Assembly (NCBI GenBank): GCA_958407555.1
Contig: CATYJC010000094.1
Location: 1 to 6,898, forward strand
Reading direction: 5' to 3'
Length of the DNA: 6,898 nucleotides
DNA from: an uncultured Collinsella sp.
GTDB lineage: Bacteria; Actinomycetota; Coriobacteriia; Coriobacteriales; Coriobacteriaceae
Shown here: piece by piece, positions 1 through 5,857 of the stretch
Numbering within the stretch: position 1 is the first letter of the stretch
How the letters are laid out: every line of letters begins with the position of its first letter
Translations under genes and position numbers: made by a program
The notes under the pieces: generated by a model
Seen by the model: the letters and a program-made list of their open reading frames with translations, nothing else
Told to the model about the DNA's origin: nothing
Databases searched by the model: none

Positions 1-993
1 GAGACCGAGCTCGACGTGCCCGCCACCTCCGTCTACCAGGCCGGCGCCATCAAGCTCGAGGAGGAGCTCTCCCCTGCCGAGGCCTTCGAGACCGGCATGG
101 GCGAGGCCGCCTACGCCTACCTGGCCGACCACGCCACCAAGCGCATCGTCATCGATGTGCCCGCGTACAAGCACGCCACGGCTGCCGTGCGTGTGAGTGG
201 CGTCGACGCAGCGGCTGCGATTGCCGCCATCGACGTCGTCGCCCGCCCGCAGGCAACGCTCGATCTGCAGATCGCCCTGGACTCCCCCGTTGCCGGCGAA
301 GGCGTCGTGGGCTCCGTGCTGCGCGTGTGCGCCCACGAGTACGCCACCGTCAACGTGACCTGCACGCAGACGCTCGACGACAGCTGGATCGCGCTTGACG
401 ACACTGGCCTGTTTCTGGACGAGGGCGCGCGCGTCAACGTACAGCACACCGTCCTGGGTGCTGGTGCCAGCGCCACCGGCCTCGCCGGAGACCTGCTGGG
501 CGACACCGCCAAGGTGACCATCGATACCGATTACCTGGGCGCCCGCGAGCAGGTGCGCGACTTTAACTACGAGCTGCGCCACCGCGGCCGCAAGACCGAG
601 TGCGAGATCGACGCCAACGGCGTGCTGACCGGCACGTCCAAGAAGGTCTACCGCGGCACCATCGACCTTGTGCACGGTTGCAAGGGCGCAACCGGCACCG
701 AGCGCGAGACGGTGCTCTTGGCCAATAAGGGCGTCGACAACAAGACCGTCCCCGTCATCCTGTGCGACGAGGACGACGTCGCCGGCAACCACGGCGCCAC
801 CATCGGCCACGTCCGCGATGAGCAGCTGTTCTACCTCGCCTGCCGCGGCCTTAACCAAAACGCCGCCGAGGATCTGTTCATCCGCGCCAAGCTGGAGGAC
901 GCTGCGCTTTCCGCTACCGACGAGCGCACCCGCGCCGCCGTCGTCCGCCTGGGCAACAACCTGATCGATAACTTTGAAGAGGAGCTCGCATGA
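1..993 (+). CDS. sufD: SufD-family Fe-S cluster assembly protein (5' end cut off by window)
   Basis: This is the C-terminal 330 residues of a SufB/SufD-family protein; the reading frame is open through base 1, so the true start lies upstream. In the family, SufB and SufD form a heterodimer that with the SufC ATPase makes and transfers Fe-S clusters in the cytoplasm. The family's C-terminal core is clear: FNYELRHRGR, then CDEDDVAGNHGATIG, then DEQLFYLACRGLNQ. The His in HGATIG (codon 790-792) matches the functionally important SufD His360 of E. coli, and HGAT favours SufD over SufB. The E. coli Cys358 two residues before that His is Gly here. The stop overlaps the sufS start as ATGA, so the two are translationally coupled. 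SufB and SufC are expected just upstream. The GTG at base 16 is an internal codon, not a convincing start, since family members are normally longer. Confident of the family, slightly less of SufD versus a second SufB-like paralogue. Confidence 0.93.
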   Translation, partial: ETELDVPATSVYQAGAIKLEEELSPAEAFETGMGEAAYAYLADHATKRIVIDVPAYKHATAAVRVSGVDAAAAIAAIDVVARPQATLDLQIALDSPVAGEGVVGSVLRVCAHEYATVNVTCTQTLDDSWIALDDTGLFLDEGARVNVQHTVLGAGASATGLAGDLLGDTAKVTIDTDYLGAREQVRDFNYELRHRGRKTECEIDANGVLTGTSKKVYRGTIDLVHGCKGATGTERETVLLANKGVDNKTVPVILCDEDDVAGNHGATIGHVRDEQLFYLACRGLNQNAAEDLFIRAKLEDAALSATDERTRAAVVRLGNNLIDNFEEELA

Positions 994-2315
994 TCGATAC
1001 CGAGCACGTTAAATGCGATACCTGCACCGCCCCCGAGCCCATGGAGCTCGACGCCAGCGACGAGGCTTCGCGCGGCTGGCCCACTGTGGACATCGAGACT
1101 AATCCCTACAAGGCACAGTTCCCGCTGTTCCAGCAGCATCCCGAGATCGCCTTCCTCGATAGCGCCGCCACCGCGCAGCGCCCCGCTTGCGTGCTCGACG
1201 CCGAGCGCGATTTCTACCAGCGCATGAACGCCAACCCGCTGCGCGGCCTGTATTCGCTGTCCGTCGAGGCCACCGATGCCATCGCCAAGGTCCGCCAGCA
1301 GATCGCCGACCTCATTGGCGCCGCCCAGGCCAACGAAGTCGTCTTCACCCGCAACACCAGCGAGTCGCTCAACCTGGTCGCCAAGAGCTTTGCGCCCACG
1401 GTGCTGAAGCCCGGCGACGAGGTCGTCATCACCATCATGGAGCACCACTCCAACCTGATTCCGTGGCAGCAGGTCTGCCGCGAAACCGGCGCCAAGCTTG
1501 TCTACCTCTACCCCACCAAGACAGGCCAACTCACCACCGAGGAGGTTCTGGCCAAGGTGGGTCCCAAGACCAAGATTTTGGCCGTGGGTCAGGTCTCCAA
1601 CGTGCTAGGCGTCGAGAACCCGGTCAAGAACCTCGGCAAGCTCGTGCACAAGTATGGCGGCTATCTGGTCGTCGACGGCGCGCAGTCGCTTCCGCACATG
1701 CCGGTCAACGTGGCCGATCTGGGAGCCGACTTCTTTGCCTTTAGCGCGCACAAGGCCATGGGCCCCATGGGTATCGGCGTGCTGTGGGGCAAGATGGACC
1801 TACTCAACGCCATGCCGCCCATGCTCACCGGTGGCGAGATGATCGATTCGGTCACCGAGCAGGACGCCGTCTGGGCGCCCGTCCCCGAGAAGTTCGAGGC
1901 TGGCACGCAGGACGCCGCCGGTATCTTCGCCACAGGCGCCGCCCTCGACTACCTCGTCAACACCGTGGGCTACGAAAACATCCAGGCCCGCGAGCAGGCA
2001 CTCGTCCACTACCTGATGGGCGAACTCATGCAGCTCGACTTTGTCCAGATCATCGGCTCCATCTACTGGGATAACCACCACGGGGTCGTGAGCTTTAACG
2101 TCAAGGGCATCCACCCGCACGACGTCGCGAGCATCATGGACATGGACGGCGTGTGCATCCGCGCCGGCCACCACTGCGCACAGCCGCTGCTTACCTGGCT
2201 GGGCGTCGAGAACCTTGCCTGCTGCCGCGCCAGCGTGGCCTTCTACAATGACAAGGCCGACATCGATAAGTTCATCGCCGGACTGCATCACGTTTGGAGC
2301 ACGTTTAATGGGTAA
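990..2315 (+). CDS. sufS: SufS cysteine desulfurase (class V aminotransferase fold, PLP)
   Basis: This 441-residue enzyme removes sulfur from L-cysteine, giving alanine and an enzyme persulfide that feeds Fe-S cluster assembly. Visible landmarks are the N-terminal core FLDSAATAQRP (55-65), the PLP-contacting EHHSN (151-155), VDGAQSLPH (228-236), the Schiff-base lysine K255 in FSAHKAMGPMG, and the persulfide cysteine C396 in RAGHHCAQP. It is somewhat longer than a usual SufS of about 405-420 residues, because some 40 residues precede the conserved core; this extension holds a CxxC (C9, C12). The start at 990 is chosen because AGAGGAG (978-984) lies 5 bases upstream and because it overlaps the sufD stop as ATGA. 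The end overlaps the sufU start by 8 bases. Pairing with SufU points to the Gram-positive type system, in which SufU rather than SufE accepts the sulfur. Confidence 0.97.
   Translation: MIDTEHVKCDTCTAPEPMELDASDEASRGWPTVDIETNPYKAQFPLFQQHPEIAFLDSAATAQRPACVLDAERDFYQRMNANPLRGLYSLSVEATDAIAKVRQQIADLIGAAQANEVVFTRNTSESLNLVAKSFAPTVLKPGDEVVITIMEHHSNLIPWQQVCRETGAKLVYLYPTKTGQLTTEEVLAKVGPKTKILAVGQVSNVLGVENPVKNLGKLVHKYGGYLVVDGAQSLPHMPVNVADLGADFFAFSAHKAMGPMGIGVLWGKMDLLNAMPPMLTGGEMIDSVTEQDAVWAPVPEKFEAGTQDAAGIFATGAALDYLVNTVGYENIQAREQALVHYLMGELMQLDFVQIIGSIYWDNHHGVVSFNVKGIHPHDVASIMDMDGVCIRAGHHCAQPLLTWLGVENLACCRASVAFYNDKADIDKFIAGLHHVWSTFNG
2296..2299 (+). promoter_or_regulatory. Ribosome binding site that fixes the sufU start
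   Basis: GGAG lies 8 bases before the ATG at 2308, inside the end of sufS. The next in-frame ATG at 2338 has no purine-rich stretch before it, so the earlier start, which gives the 8-base overlap, is preferred. Confidence 0.7.
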
Positions 2316-2742
2316 TCTGTACACCTCCACCACGTTTATGGAGCACAACTCGCACCCCGACTACAAGTACGAGATGGACGCCCCCACGCACGAGCACGAC
2401 GGCATCAACCCCAGCTGCGGCGACGAGCTCACCTTGCAGCTGCGTGTCGAGAACGGCGTGATCGAGGAGGCCTCCTTTACCGGTCACGGTTGCGCCATCA
2501 GCCAAGCCAGCGCCGACATCATGGCCGACCTCATCACCGGCGAGACGGTCGAGGAAGCACGTCGCCTGGCAGGGCTCTTCCTGGCCATGATCCGCGGCGA
2601 GCAGCTCTCCGAGGAGGACCTGGAAGATCTGGATGAGGCCGCCCAGCTCCAGGACATCTCGCACATGCCCGCCCGCGTCAAGTGCGCCGAGCTCGCCTGG
2701 CGCACCCTCGACGGCATGCTTGAGGGGCAAAATAATCAGTAA
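2308..2742 (+). CDS. sufU: SufU Zn-dependent sulfurtransferase
   Basis: This 144-residue protein is related to IscU but of the SufU type. In Bacillus subtilis SufU binds Zn and takes the persulfide from the SufS active site, relaying sulfur to the SUF scaffold. The four Zn-site residues of that family are present: C37 and D39 in NPSCGDE, C62 in TGHGCAIS, and C126 in ARVKCAEL. The stretch between C62 and C126 is long and acidic (EEDLEDLDE around 102-110), matching the insertion that separates SufU from IscU. The fixed length and intact ligands suggest a working protein. It is the last gene of the SUF operon here and is followed after 28 bases by a terminator hairpin. The frame stays open upstream to 2215, but that part only shadows sufS. 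Confidence 0.95.
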   Translation: MGNLYTSTTFMEHNSHPDYKYEMDAPTHEHDGINPSCGDELTLQLRVENGVIEEASFTGHGCAISQASADIMADLITGETVEEARRLAGLFLAMIRGEQLSEEDLEDLDEAAQLQDISHMPARVKCAELAWRTLDGMLEGQNNQ

Positions 2743-2770
2743 TAGTTGTCTCAAAACTGAAGAATTCTGT

Positions 2771-2812
2771 TGGCCGAATTGCTTAACTTTCGCGATTCGG
2801 CCATTTTCTTTT
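2771..2812 (+). terminator. Intrinsic terminator of the SUF operon
   Basis: A perfect 9-base stem pairs TGGCCGAAT (2771-2779) with ATTCGGCCA (2795-2803). It can be extended inward by a T-G wobble and two G-C pairs to leave a 9-base loop. It is followed by TTTTCTTTT (2804-2812). The T-rich tail is on the + strand, so it serves sufU; on the - strand the stem is not followed by a clear T run, so it is a poorer terminator for the converging gene that ends at 2819. Confidence 0.88.
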
Positions 2813-2818
2813 CTGCCT

Positions 2819-3619
2819 TTATTTCGAGCCCTCGGCCTGCGCGTCCACCTTCGTATAAGCGCGCACAATACGAGAAACGGTACTTTTGCCAATCCCCGTA
2901 TACCGCTCAATCTGACGCACCGTAAAACCGGCATCGTGCAATCCAAGAATAACGACATTGCGTTGCGCCGACGGTGCGGCTTTAACCACGTGGAGCGGAA
3001 CCCCGAGCCCCTTCGCCAACTTTTCGGCAAAGGCGTGGCGTTCCCACTCCGTCTCTTTCATATCGCACAGCGCTGGCTCGCCACCGTCAGGCGTCGAAAG
3101 CGAATAGGCAATAAAGGCCTTGGCAGAACCAAAAAGCTCAAGCACGCAAGAAGGGTCGGAAAATAGCCTCGTCATATCGTTGCCATAGGCCCGTAGATAC
3201 TCGGCAAAACTGCTCCACGGATAGCGTTCGATCAGAGCAATACCCACCTCCTGCGGATCGTTGTGCACAGAGCGAATAGCCTCCATCACCTGCCAGTCGG
3301 TATCGAGCGAGCGGCGCTCAAAACGCTCACGAAACAGGCAGCCCACGCGCCCAGTGCGCTTATTGAACCGACGGGCATACGTCAGCAGCAACCGCTGCAT
3401 GGCTGCGCTCATTTCGTCCTCATAATCCAAAAGCACCAGATCCACGTGGTCGTCCATAAGGCACCACGCCACGATTGTCACCCCCGCCTCCCGGCAGCAG
3501 TCGCGCATCAGCTCCAGAAACTCCCAGCGGTCGTCATCGGTCTCAAAGATCAGTTGCTTGCCTGTACCGCGGGCACAGACATGGTAAAAGCCGGTGACCG
3601 TTCTCCAAACGCGCTGCAT
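2819..3619 (-). CDS. REP-associated/Y1 transposase-like protein with altered catalytic residues and C-terminal HTH
   Basis: A 266-residue protein of the IS200/REP-associated tyrosine transposase (HUH, Y1) family. Family marks are FYHVCARGTGKQLIF (11-25), AWCLMDDHVDLVLL (51-64), YARRFNKRTGRVGCLF (81-96) and YPWSSFAEYL (133-142). Active members use an HUH metal-binding motif and a Tyr in YIHxNP. Here HUH reads HVD (58-60), and the YIHxNP segment reads SVHNDP (117-122), with Ser at the Tyr position. DNA cleavage is therefore probably lost. Residues about 221-256 look like a helix-turn-helix (FTVRQIERYTG then GKSTVSRIV), so DNA binding is likely kept. The ATG at 3619 is chosen because AGGGGAG lies 4 bases upstream and the family domain starts about ten residues later; a TTG at 3715 would add 32 unmatched residues. 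The frame is intact, which argues against a decaying pseudogene. It converges on the SUF operon and diverges from the scaffold/GGGtGRT operon. I see no flanking terminal repeats or second gene of an insertion sequence. Base composition is visibly less GC-rich than its neighbours. Confidence 0.85.
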   Translation of the reverse strand: MQRVWRTVTGFYHVCARGTGKQLIFETDDDRWEFLELMRDCCREAGVTIVAWCLMDDHVDLVLLDYEDEMSAAMQRLLLTYARRFNKRTGRVGCLFRERFERRSLDTDWQVMEAIRSVHNDPQEVGIALIERYPWSSFAEYLRAYGNDMTRLFSDPSCVLELFGSAKAFIAYSLSTPDGGEPALCDMKETEWERHAFAEKLAKGLGVPLHVVKAAPSAQRNVVILGLHDAGFTVRQIERYTGIGKSTVSRIVRAYTKVDAQAEGSK

Positions 3620-3623
3620 GACG

Positions 3624-3630
3624 CTCCCCT
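3624..3630 (-). promoter_or_regulatory. Ribosome binding site for the transposase-like gene
   Basis: On the - strand the sequence reads AGGGGAG, four bases before the ATG at 3619-3617. It supports this start over the upstream TTG at 3715. Confidence 0.65.
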
Positions 3631-3720
3631 CGCCGGGATCTGCTTGCCATCCAATACAGCACGATTGAAGCGTGCCATCAAAACATTCACGCAAAACAAC
3701 TACGCCACACGGCAAAAGGC

Positions 3721-3726
3721 AGTATA
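3721..3726 (-). promoter_or_regulatory. Possible -10 element for the transposase-like gene
   Basis: On the - strand the bases read TATACT, five of six matches to TATAAT, about 100 bases before the start codon. No good -35 hexamer is seen at the right distance, so this is only a candidate. Confidence 0.25.
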
Positions 3727-3730
3727 CAAG

Positions 3731-3891
3731 CGGCGAACGGCATCATAGCTACAGGTCAGACAACGCGACATAGTCAAAAGTTTGAACAGAACCGACCCCC
3801 TTCAGCGAACCGCACAGCCGCAAACAGCTTTATTAAATCGCTTCAATTGAAAGTTCCGCGCTTCTCGCTACGAAAACTGAGCCGTTCGCCG
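3731..3891. repeat. Exact 11-base inverted repeat pair in the divergent region
   Basis: CGGCGAACGGC at 3731-3741 and GCCGTTCGCCG at 3881-3891 are perfect reverse complements separated by 139 bases. A looser copy in the same direction as the first, CAGCGAACCGC (9 of 11), lies at 3803-3813. The arms sit near the candidate -10 elements of both divergent genes, so they could be operator half-sites or binding sites for the transposase-like protein. That role is inference. Confidence 0.5.
3842..3851. repeat. 10-base perfect palindrome
   Basis: TTCAATTGAA reads the same on both strands and lies between the arms of the 11-base inverted repeat. It may be an operator for a dimeric regulator, but AT-rich palindromes of this size also occur by chance. 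Confidence 0.3.
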
Positions 3892-3912
3892 AATATTCCG
3901 TGCATTTCGCGG

Positions 3913-3918
3913 TATTAT
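3913..3918 (+). promoter_or_regulatory. Possible -10 element for the scaffold/GGGtGRT operon
   Basis: TATTAT matches TATAAT at five of six positions and would give a leader of roughly 85-90 bases before the start at 4012. No clear -35 hexamer lies 16-18 bases upstream, so an activator or a different sigma factor may be involved, or the site may be spurious. Confidence 0.4.
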
Positions 3919-3936
3919 AGGGGCTGCATGTCATGT

Positions 3937-3976
3937 CCCTTTCGAAGGGTCGCCCGGCAATCGCCAGCCACGACCC
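3937..3976 (+). promoter_or_regulatory. Structured 5' leader with two mutually exclusive hairpins
   Basis: CCCTT (3937-3941) can pair with AAGGG (3945-3949) over a 3-base loop. Alternatively GGGTCG (3947-3952) can pair with CGACCC (3971-3976). The two share bases 3947-3949 and cannot form together. The leader ends in GAGGAG (4002-4007), four bases before the start codon. No known riboswitch class is recognised. Confidence 0.3.
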
Positions 3977-4011
3977 CCAGACGGGACGCCAACACGATAG
4001 AGAGGAGAGGC

Positions 4012-4746
4012 ATGCAGTACTCACAGGAAGTGGAGAACATGTGCCCCGTTGCCAAGGGTGCATACCACGGCCCCGCACCCATCCCCGAGGAGGGCAAGTG
4101 GGTCCAGGCTAAGGAGATTTCCGACATCTCCGGTCTTACGCACGGTGTGGGTTGGTGCGCACCTCAGCAGGGCGCCTGCAAGCTCACGCTGAACGTCAAG
4201 GACGGCATCATCGAGGAGGCCCTCGTTGAGACCATCGGCTGCTCGGGCATGACCCACTCTGCCGCCATGGCTTCCGAGATCCTTCCCGGTAAGACCATCC
4301 TCGAGGCCCTCAACACCGACCTCGTCTGCGACGCCATCAACGTTGCTATGCGCGAGATCTTCCTGCAGATCGTTTACGGCCGCAGCCAGACCGCGTTCTC
4401 CGAGGGCGGCCTGCCCGTGGGCGCCTCCCTCGACGACCTCGGCAAGGGCCTTCGCTCTCAGGTCGGCACCATGTTCGGCACCAAGGCCAAGGGCGCTCGT
4501 TACCTCGAGCTCGCCCAGGGCTACGTCACCCGCATGGCTCTCAACGACAAGAACGAGATCATCGCATTCGAGTTCCTGAACCTCGGCAAGTTCACCGACG
4601 CCGTCAAGGCCGGCAAGACCCCCGAGGAGGCCATCGCTGGCGCTATGGGCCACTATGGTCAGTGGGAGAACGCTGCCAAGTACATCGACCCGCGCACCGA
4701 CGAGGAGACTCACTCCGTCGCCAGCGTGTTCCCGGTTCACGAGTAG
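4012..4746 (+). CDS. NifU/IscU-N-like Fe-S scaffold protein paired with GGGtGRT protein
   Basis: This 244-residue protein belongs to the group usually annotated as iron-sulfur cluster assembly scaffold proteins found beside GGGtGRT genes. Residues about 45-102 resemble the start of the NifU/IscU N-domain: WCAPQQGACKLTL (48-60), DGIIEEALVETIGCSGM (64-80), then ILPGKTILEAL (90-100). The IscU pattern of a first Cys after Gly, a second Cys in GCS, and a Gly-Lys-Thr element is recognisable. Cysteines are C11, C49, C56, C77 and C106; the later Cys of true IscU/SufU (equivalent of SufU C126) has no evident match, and about 120 further residues follow that are unlike IscU. It is soluble, with no signal peptide or membrane segment. 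The start at 4012 follows GAGGAG by 4 bases; the frame is open back to 3847 but without family-like sequence. The next gene starts 18 bases downstream, so they form an operon. Cluster binding is inferred, not shown. Confidence 0.85.
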   Translation: MQYSQEVENMCPVAKGAYHGPAPIPEEGKWVQAKEISDISGLTHGVGWCAPQQGACKLTLNVKDGIIEEALVETIGCSGMTHSAAMASEILPGKTILEALNTDLVCDAINVAMREIFLQIVYGRSQTAFSEGGLPVGASLDDLGKGLRSQVGTMFGTKAKGARYLELAQGYVTRMALNDKNEIIAFEFLNLGKFTDAVKAGKTPEEAIAGAMGHYGQWENAAKYIDPRTDEETHSVASVFPVHE

Positions 4747-4764
4747 AAAGGGAGGGAAATAACT

Positions 4765-5769
4765 ATGACTGTTACGTTCGAAGGTTACGAGCGCCGCGCT
4801 GACAAGATCAACAAGTGCCTCGCCGACAACGGCATCGCCTCCCTCGAGGAAGCTCTGCAGATCTGCACCGACAAGGGCTTCAACCCGCGTGAGATCGTCA
4901 ACAACACCCAGTCCATCGCCTTCCAGAACGCTGAGTGGGCCTACACCCTCGGCTGCGCTCTCGCTGTCAAGCGTGGCGCCAAGTCCGCTTCTGAGGCTGC
5001 TGCCATCATCGGCGAGGGCATCCAGGCCTTCACCGTTCCCGGCTCCGTCGCCGAGGACCGCAAGGTCGGTCTGGGCCACGGCAACCTGGGCGCTATGCTG
5101 CTCTCCGACGACACCGAGTGCTTCGCCTTCCTGGCTGGCCACGAGTCCTTCGCTGCCGCTGAGGGCGCTATCGGCCTGGCTCTGAACGCCAACAAGGCTC
5201 GTAAGAAGCCGCTGCGCGTTATCCTCAACGGTCTGGGCAAGGACGCCGCCCAGATCATCGCCCGCATCAACGGCTTCACCTATGTGAAGACCCAGTTCGA
5301 CTACTACACGGGCGAGCTCAAGGTCGTCGAGACCATCCCCTACTCCGATGGTCCCCGCGCTGCCGTTAACTGCTACGGCTCCGACGACGTCCGCGAGGGC
5401 GTTGCCATCATGTGGCACGAGAACGTCGACATCTCGATCACCGGTAACTCCACCAACCCCACGCGCTTCCAGCACCCCGTCGCTGGCACCTACAAGAAGG
5501 AGCGCATCGAGGCTGGCAAGAAGTACTTCTCCGTCGCTTCTGGTGGCGGCACTGGCCGTACCCTGCACCCGGACAACATGGGCGCCGGCCCTGCCTCTTA
5601 CGGCATGACCGACACCATGGGCCGTATGCACTCCGACGCCCAGTTCGCCGGTTCTTCCTCCGTGCCTGCGCACGTCGACATGATGGGTCTCATCGGCATG
5701 GGCAACAACCCCATGGTCGGTGCCACCGTCGCCTGCGCTGTCGCCGTCGAGGAGGCCCTCAAGGCCTAA
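4765..5769 (+). CDS. GGGtGRT family protein (function not established)
   Basis: A 334-residue protein of the family named after its GGGtGRT motif, found here as residues 260-266 (bases 5542-5562). Other strongly conserved-looking, glycine-rich stretches are GLGHGNLGAMLLSDDTECF (102-120), FLAGHESFAAAEGAIG (122-137), MGAGPASYGMTDTMGRMHSD (272-291) and MMGLIGMGNNPMVGA (306-320). Cysteines lie at 18, 34, 64, 119, 203 and 324. It has no signal peptide or membrane span and is probably cytoplasmic. GGGAGGG (4750-4756) lies 8 bases before the ATG. To my knowledge the family is widespread in anaerobic bacteria and archaea, has no settled biochemical role, and is usually encoded next to the scaffold-like gene seen here, which hints at an Fe-S or sulfur role. 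Codons look strongly biased toward GC-ending plus GCT/CGT/GGT, typical of a highly expressed gene. The gene ends in a strong terminator region. Confidence 0.93.
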   Translation: MTVTFEGYERRADKINKCLADNGIASLEEALQICTDKGFNPREIVNNTQSIAFQNAEWAYTLGCALAVKRGAKSASEAAAIIGEGIQAFTVPGSVAEDRKVGLGHGNLGAMLLSDDTECFAFLAGHESFAAAEGAIGLALNANKARKKPLRVILNGLGKDAAQIIARINGFTYVKTQFDYYTGELKVVETIPYSDGPRAAVNCYGSDDVREGVAIMWHENVDISITGNSTNPTRFQHPVAGTYKKERIEAGKKYFSVASGGGTGRTLHPDNMGAGPASYGMTDTMGRMHSDAQFAGSSSVPAHVDMMGLIGMGNNPMVGATVACAVAVEEALKA

Positions 5770-5800
5770 TCGCGCCTGCGCGATGCTCATATAGTTGAGC
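5769..5800 (+). promoter_or_regulatory. Two extra hairpins directly after the GGGtGRT stop codon
   Basis: ATCGCG (5769-5774) pairs with CGCGAT (5779-5784) over a CCTG loop. GCTCA (5785-5789) then pairs with TGAGC (5796-5800). Neither has a T run, so they are not terminators themselves; they may protect the 3' end of the mRNA from exonucleases. Confidence 0.45.
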
Positions 5801-5803
5801 TTT

Positions 5804-5838
5804 AGAGCCGCCACCTTTCGAGGTTGCGGCTCTTTTTT
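5804..5838 (+). terminator. Strong intrinsic terminator of the scaffold/GGGtGRT operon
   Basis: AGAGCCGC (5804-5811) pairs with GCGGCTCT (5826-5833). After one mismatch the stem continues with ACCT/AGGT closing a TTCG loop (5817-5820). It is followed by a run of six T (5833-5838). Confidence 0.93.
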
Positions 5839-5857
5839 ATTCACGCTGCCATAAAGT

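Larger units (their letters stand above)
3620..4011. other. Divergent intergenic region (392 bases) between the transposase-like gene and the scaffold/GGGtGRT operon
   Basis: No convincing gene is seen here on either strand. It must carry the promoters of both divergent genes. It contains an exact 11-base inverted repeat (3731-3741 and 3881-3891), a 10-base palindrome TTCAATTGAA (3842-3851), candidate -10 elements on both strands, and a GC-rich leader with possible alternative hairpins before 4012. It is clearly less GC-rich than the flanking coding DNA, as expected of a promoter region. Confidence 0.7.

Noticed and set aside
831..1529. A 232-codon open frame on the - strand across the sufD/sufS junction
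   Set aside because: It lies opposite conserved coding sequence and shows no family motif; it is explained by codon bias of sufS and sufD.
1800..2348. A 182-codon open frame on the - strand opposite the end of sufS
   Set aside because: No recognisable domain, and fully covered by sufS and the start of sufU.
2633..3166. A 177-codon + strand frame running from sufU through the terminator into the transposase-like gene
   Set aside because: It crosses the terminator hairpin, overlaps two supported genes in other frames, and has no ribosome binding site or known motif.
2819..3619. A complete, active insertion sequence
   Set aside because: No flanking terminal repeats, target-site duplications or accessory gene are seen, and the catalytic motif residues are substituted.
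3620..3715. N-terminal extension of the transposase-like protein from a TTG at 3715
   Set aside because: The 32 extra residues match no family feature, and a good ribosome binding site sits just before the ATG at 3619.
3263..3748. A 161-codon + strand frame opposite the transposase-like gene
   Set aside because: It is antisense to a recognisable protein family and shows no motif of its own.
3731..3891. A LexA/SOS box, suggested by GAAC and GTTC in the inverted repeat arms
   Set aside because: Gram-positive SOS boxes have GAAC and GTTC four bases apart; these arms are 139 bases apart.
4021..5844. A 607-codon open frame on the - strand opposite the scaffold/GGGtGRT operon
   Set aside because: It is the mirror of two well-supported genes. 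Its composition (Gly, Val, Leu, Asp and Ala rich, with no recognisable domain) is what GC-rich codon bias gives on the opposite strand, and it runs through the terminator.
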